Shown: one piece after another, positions 63,903-64,000 of the stretch
Layout: every line of letters begins with the position of its first letter
Numbering within the stretch: the first letter of the stretch is position 1
NCBI RefSeq assembly: GCF_001005825.1
Contig: NZ_LBHV01000007.1
Coordinates: 124,001 to 188,000, forward strand
Reading direction: 5' to 3'
Source: Rhizobium sp. LC145
GTDB taxonomy: Bacteria > Pseudomonadota > Alphaproteobacteria > Rhizobiales > Rhizobiaceae
Length of the DNA stretch: 64,000 nt
The notes under the pieces: model-generated
The model's input: only the letters and a program-made list of their open reading frames with translations
Told to the model about the DNA's origin: nothing
Database searches by the model: none
Position numbers and translations under genes: made by a program

Positions 63903-64000
63903 ATGCTGACCAGTCAACGCAAAGACCTCATTCTCGACATGCTGCGCCGCGAGGGCCAGGTCGTCGCAAAGCGGGCCGCGGAAGAATTCTCGCTCTCCGA
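63903..64000 (+). CDS. DeoR/GlpR-family regulator (5' part, cut by window end)
   Basis: The first 32 codons read MLTSQRKDLILDMLRREGQ, then VVAKRAAEEFSLS, the opening of the DeoR-family helix-turn-helix (R-x-x-x-I-L-x-x-L...G...A-x-x-F-x-V-S-x). The gene runs off the window. DeoR proteins control sugar or nucleoside use. The phased repeats just upstream suggest autoregulation. Confidence 0.8.
   Translation, partial: MLTSQRKDLILDMLRREGQVVAKRAAEEFSLS

Overview
The window looks like chromosomal DNA of a member of the Rhizobiaceae (Rhizobium, Agrobacterium, Ensifer or a close relative). The reasons are high GC content, a RirA iron regulator beside an iron-binding protein and mmsA, a DmeRF nickel/cobalt module, a TIGR03808-type Tat-exported beta-helix protein, RIME-like palindromic intergenic repeats, and a TTAA-N7-TTAAC (CtrA-type) site. 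I see no rRNA, tRNA, CRISPR array, integrase or transposase. Genus and replicon cannot be decided from the window alone.

Layout. 1-9.4 kb: gluconokinase, an AbrB-type membrane protein, rirA, an orphan ferric-iron binding protein, mmsA with a divergent LysR gene, and an S9 oligopeptidase. 9.4-19.6 kb: metal homeostasis (dmeRF, two more CDF exporters, one with a divergent MerR gene), a run of four tiny genes, a DapA-family protein lacking its catalytic residues, an alanine/glycine symporter and a D-Ala-D-Ala carboxypeptidase. 19.7-31.7 kb: two c-type cytochromes, a LysE exporter with a WYL regulator, superoxide dismutase, a TSUP permease, aminotransferase, methyltransferase, hydrolase and glutathione transferase. 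31.7-42.9 kb: MFS efflux, two aldo/keto reductases, CorA, hydrolases, a HerA-like ATPase and a second TSUP permease. 43-46 kb: a MarR-headed block of small-molecule or stress proteins (NTF2-like, VOC, DUF1579, DUF899). 46-51.4 kb: RES/Xre toxin-antitoxin, ohr/ohrR, an APH-like kinase and tandem L,D-transpeptidases. 51.5-52.6 kb: an orphan RHS-core gene preceded by AT-rich DNA. 52.6-64 kb: an Rrf2/flavoprotein pair, a DNA ligase plus MBL exonuclease repair pair, a drug exporter with a MarR gene, the beta-helix protein, two glutathione transferases, a LysR gene, and a DeoR gene cut by the window edge.

Themes. Six toxin-antitoxin modules sit among housekeeping genes (TumE/TumA, HicAB, VapBC, ParDE, BrnTA, RES/Xre); the ParE toxin has an in-frame stop. 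Many regulators lie divergent to their probable targets, and most of those gaps hold a clean inverted repeat. The most noteworthy items are (i) a probable aromatic amino-acid attenuator (17-codon leader with Tyr-Phe-Trp-Ala-Phe, antiterminator and terminator) ahead of a GNAT acetyltransferase; (ii) the orphan RHS-core protein with three PPxY motifs and one LPxY motif; (iii) five helically phased 10-bp repeats before the DeoR gene; (iv) the DapA-like protein without Schiff-base lysine, preceded by three hairpins; and (v) the tiny-gene cluster at 10.8-11.7 kb.
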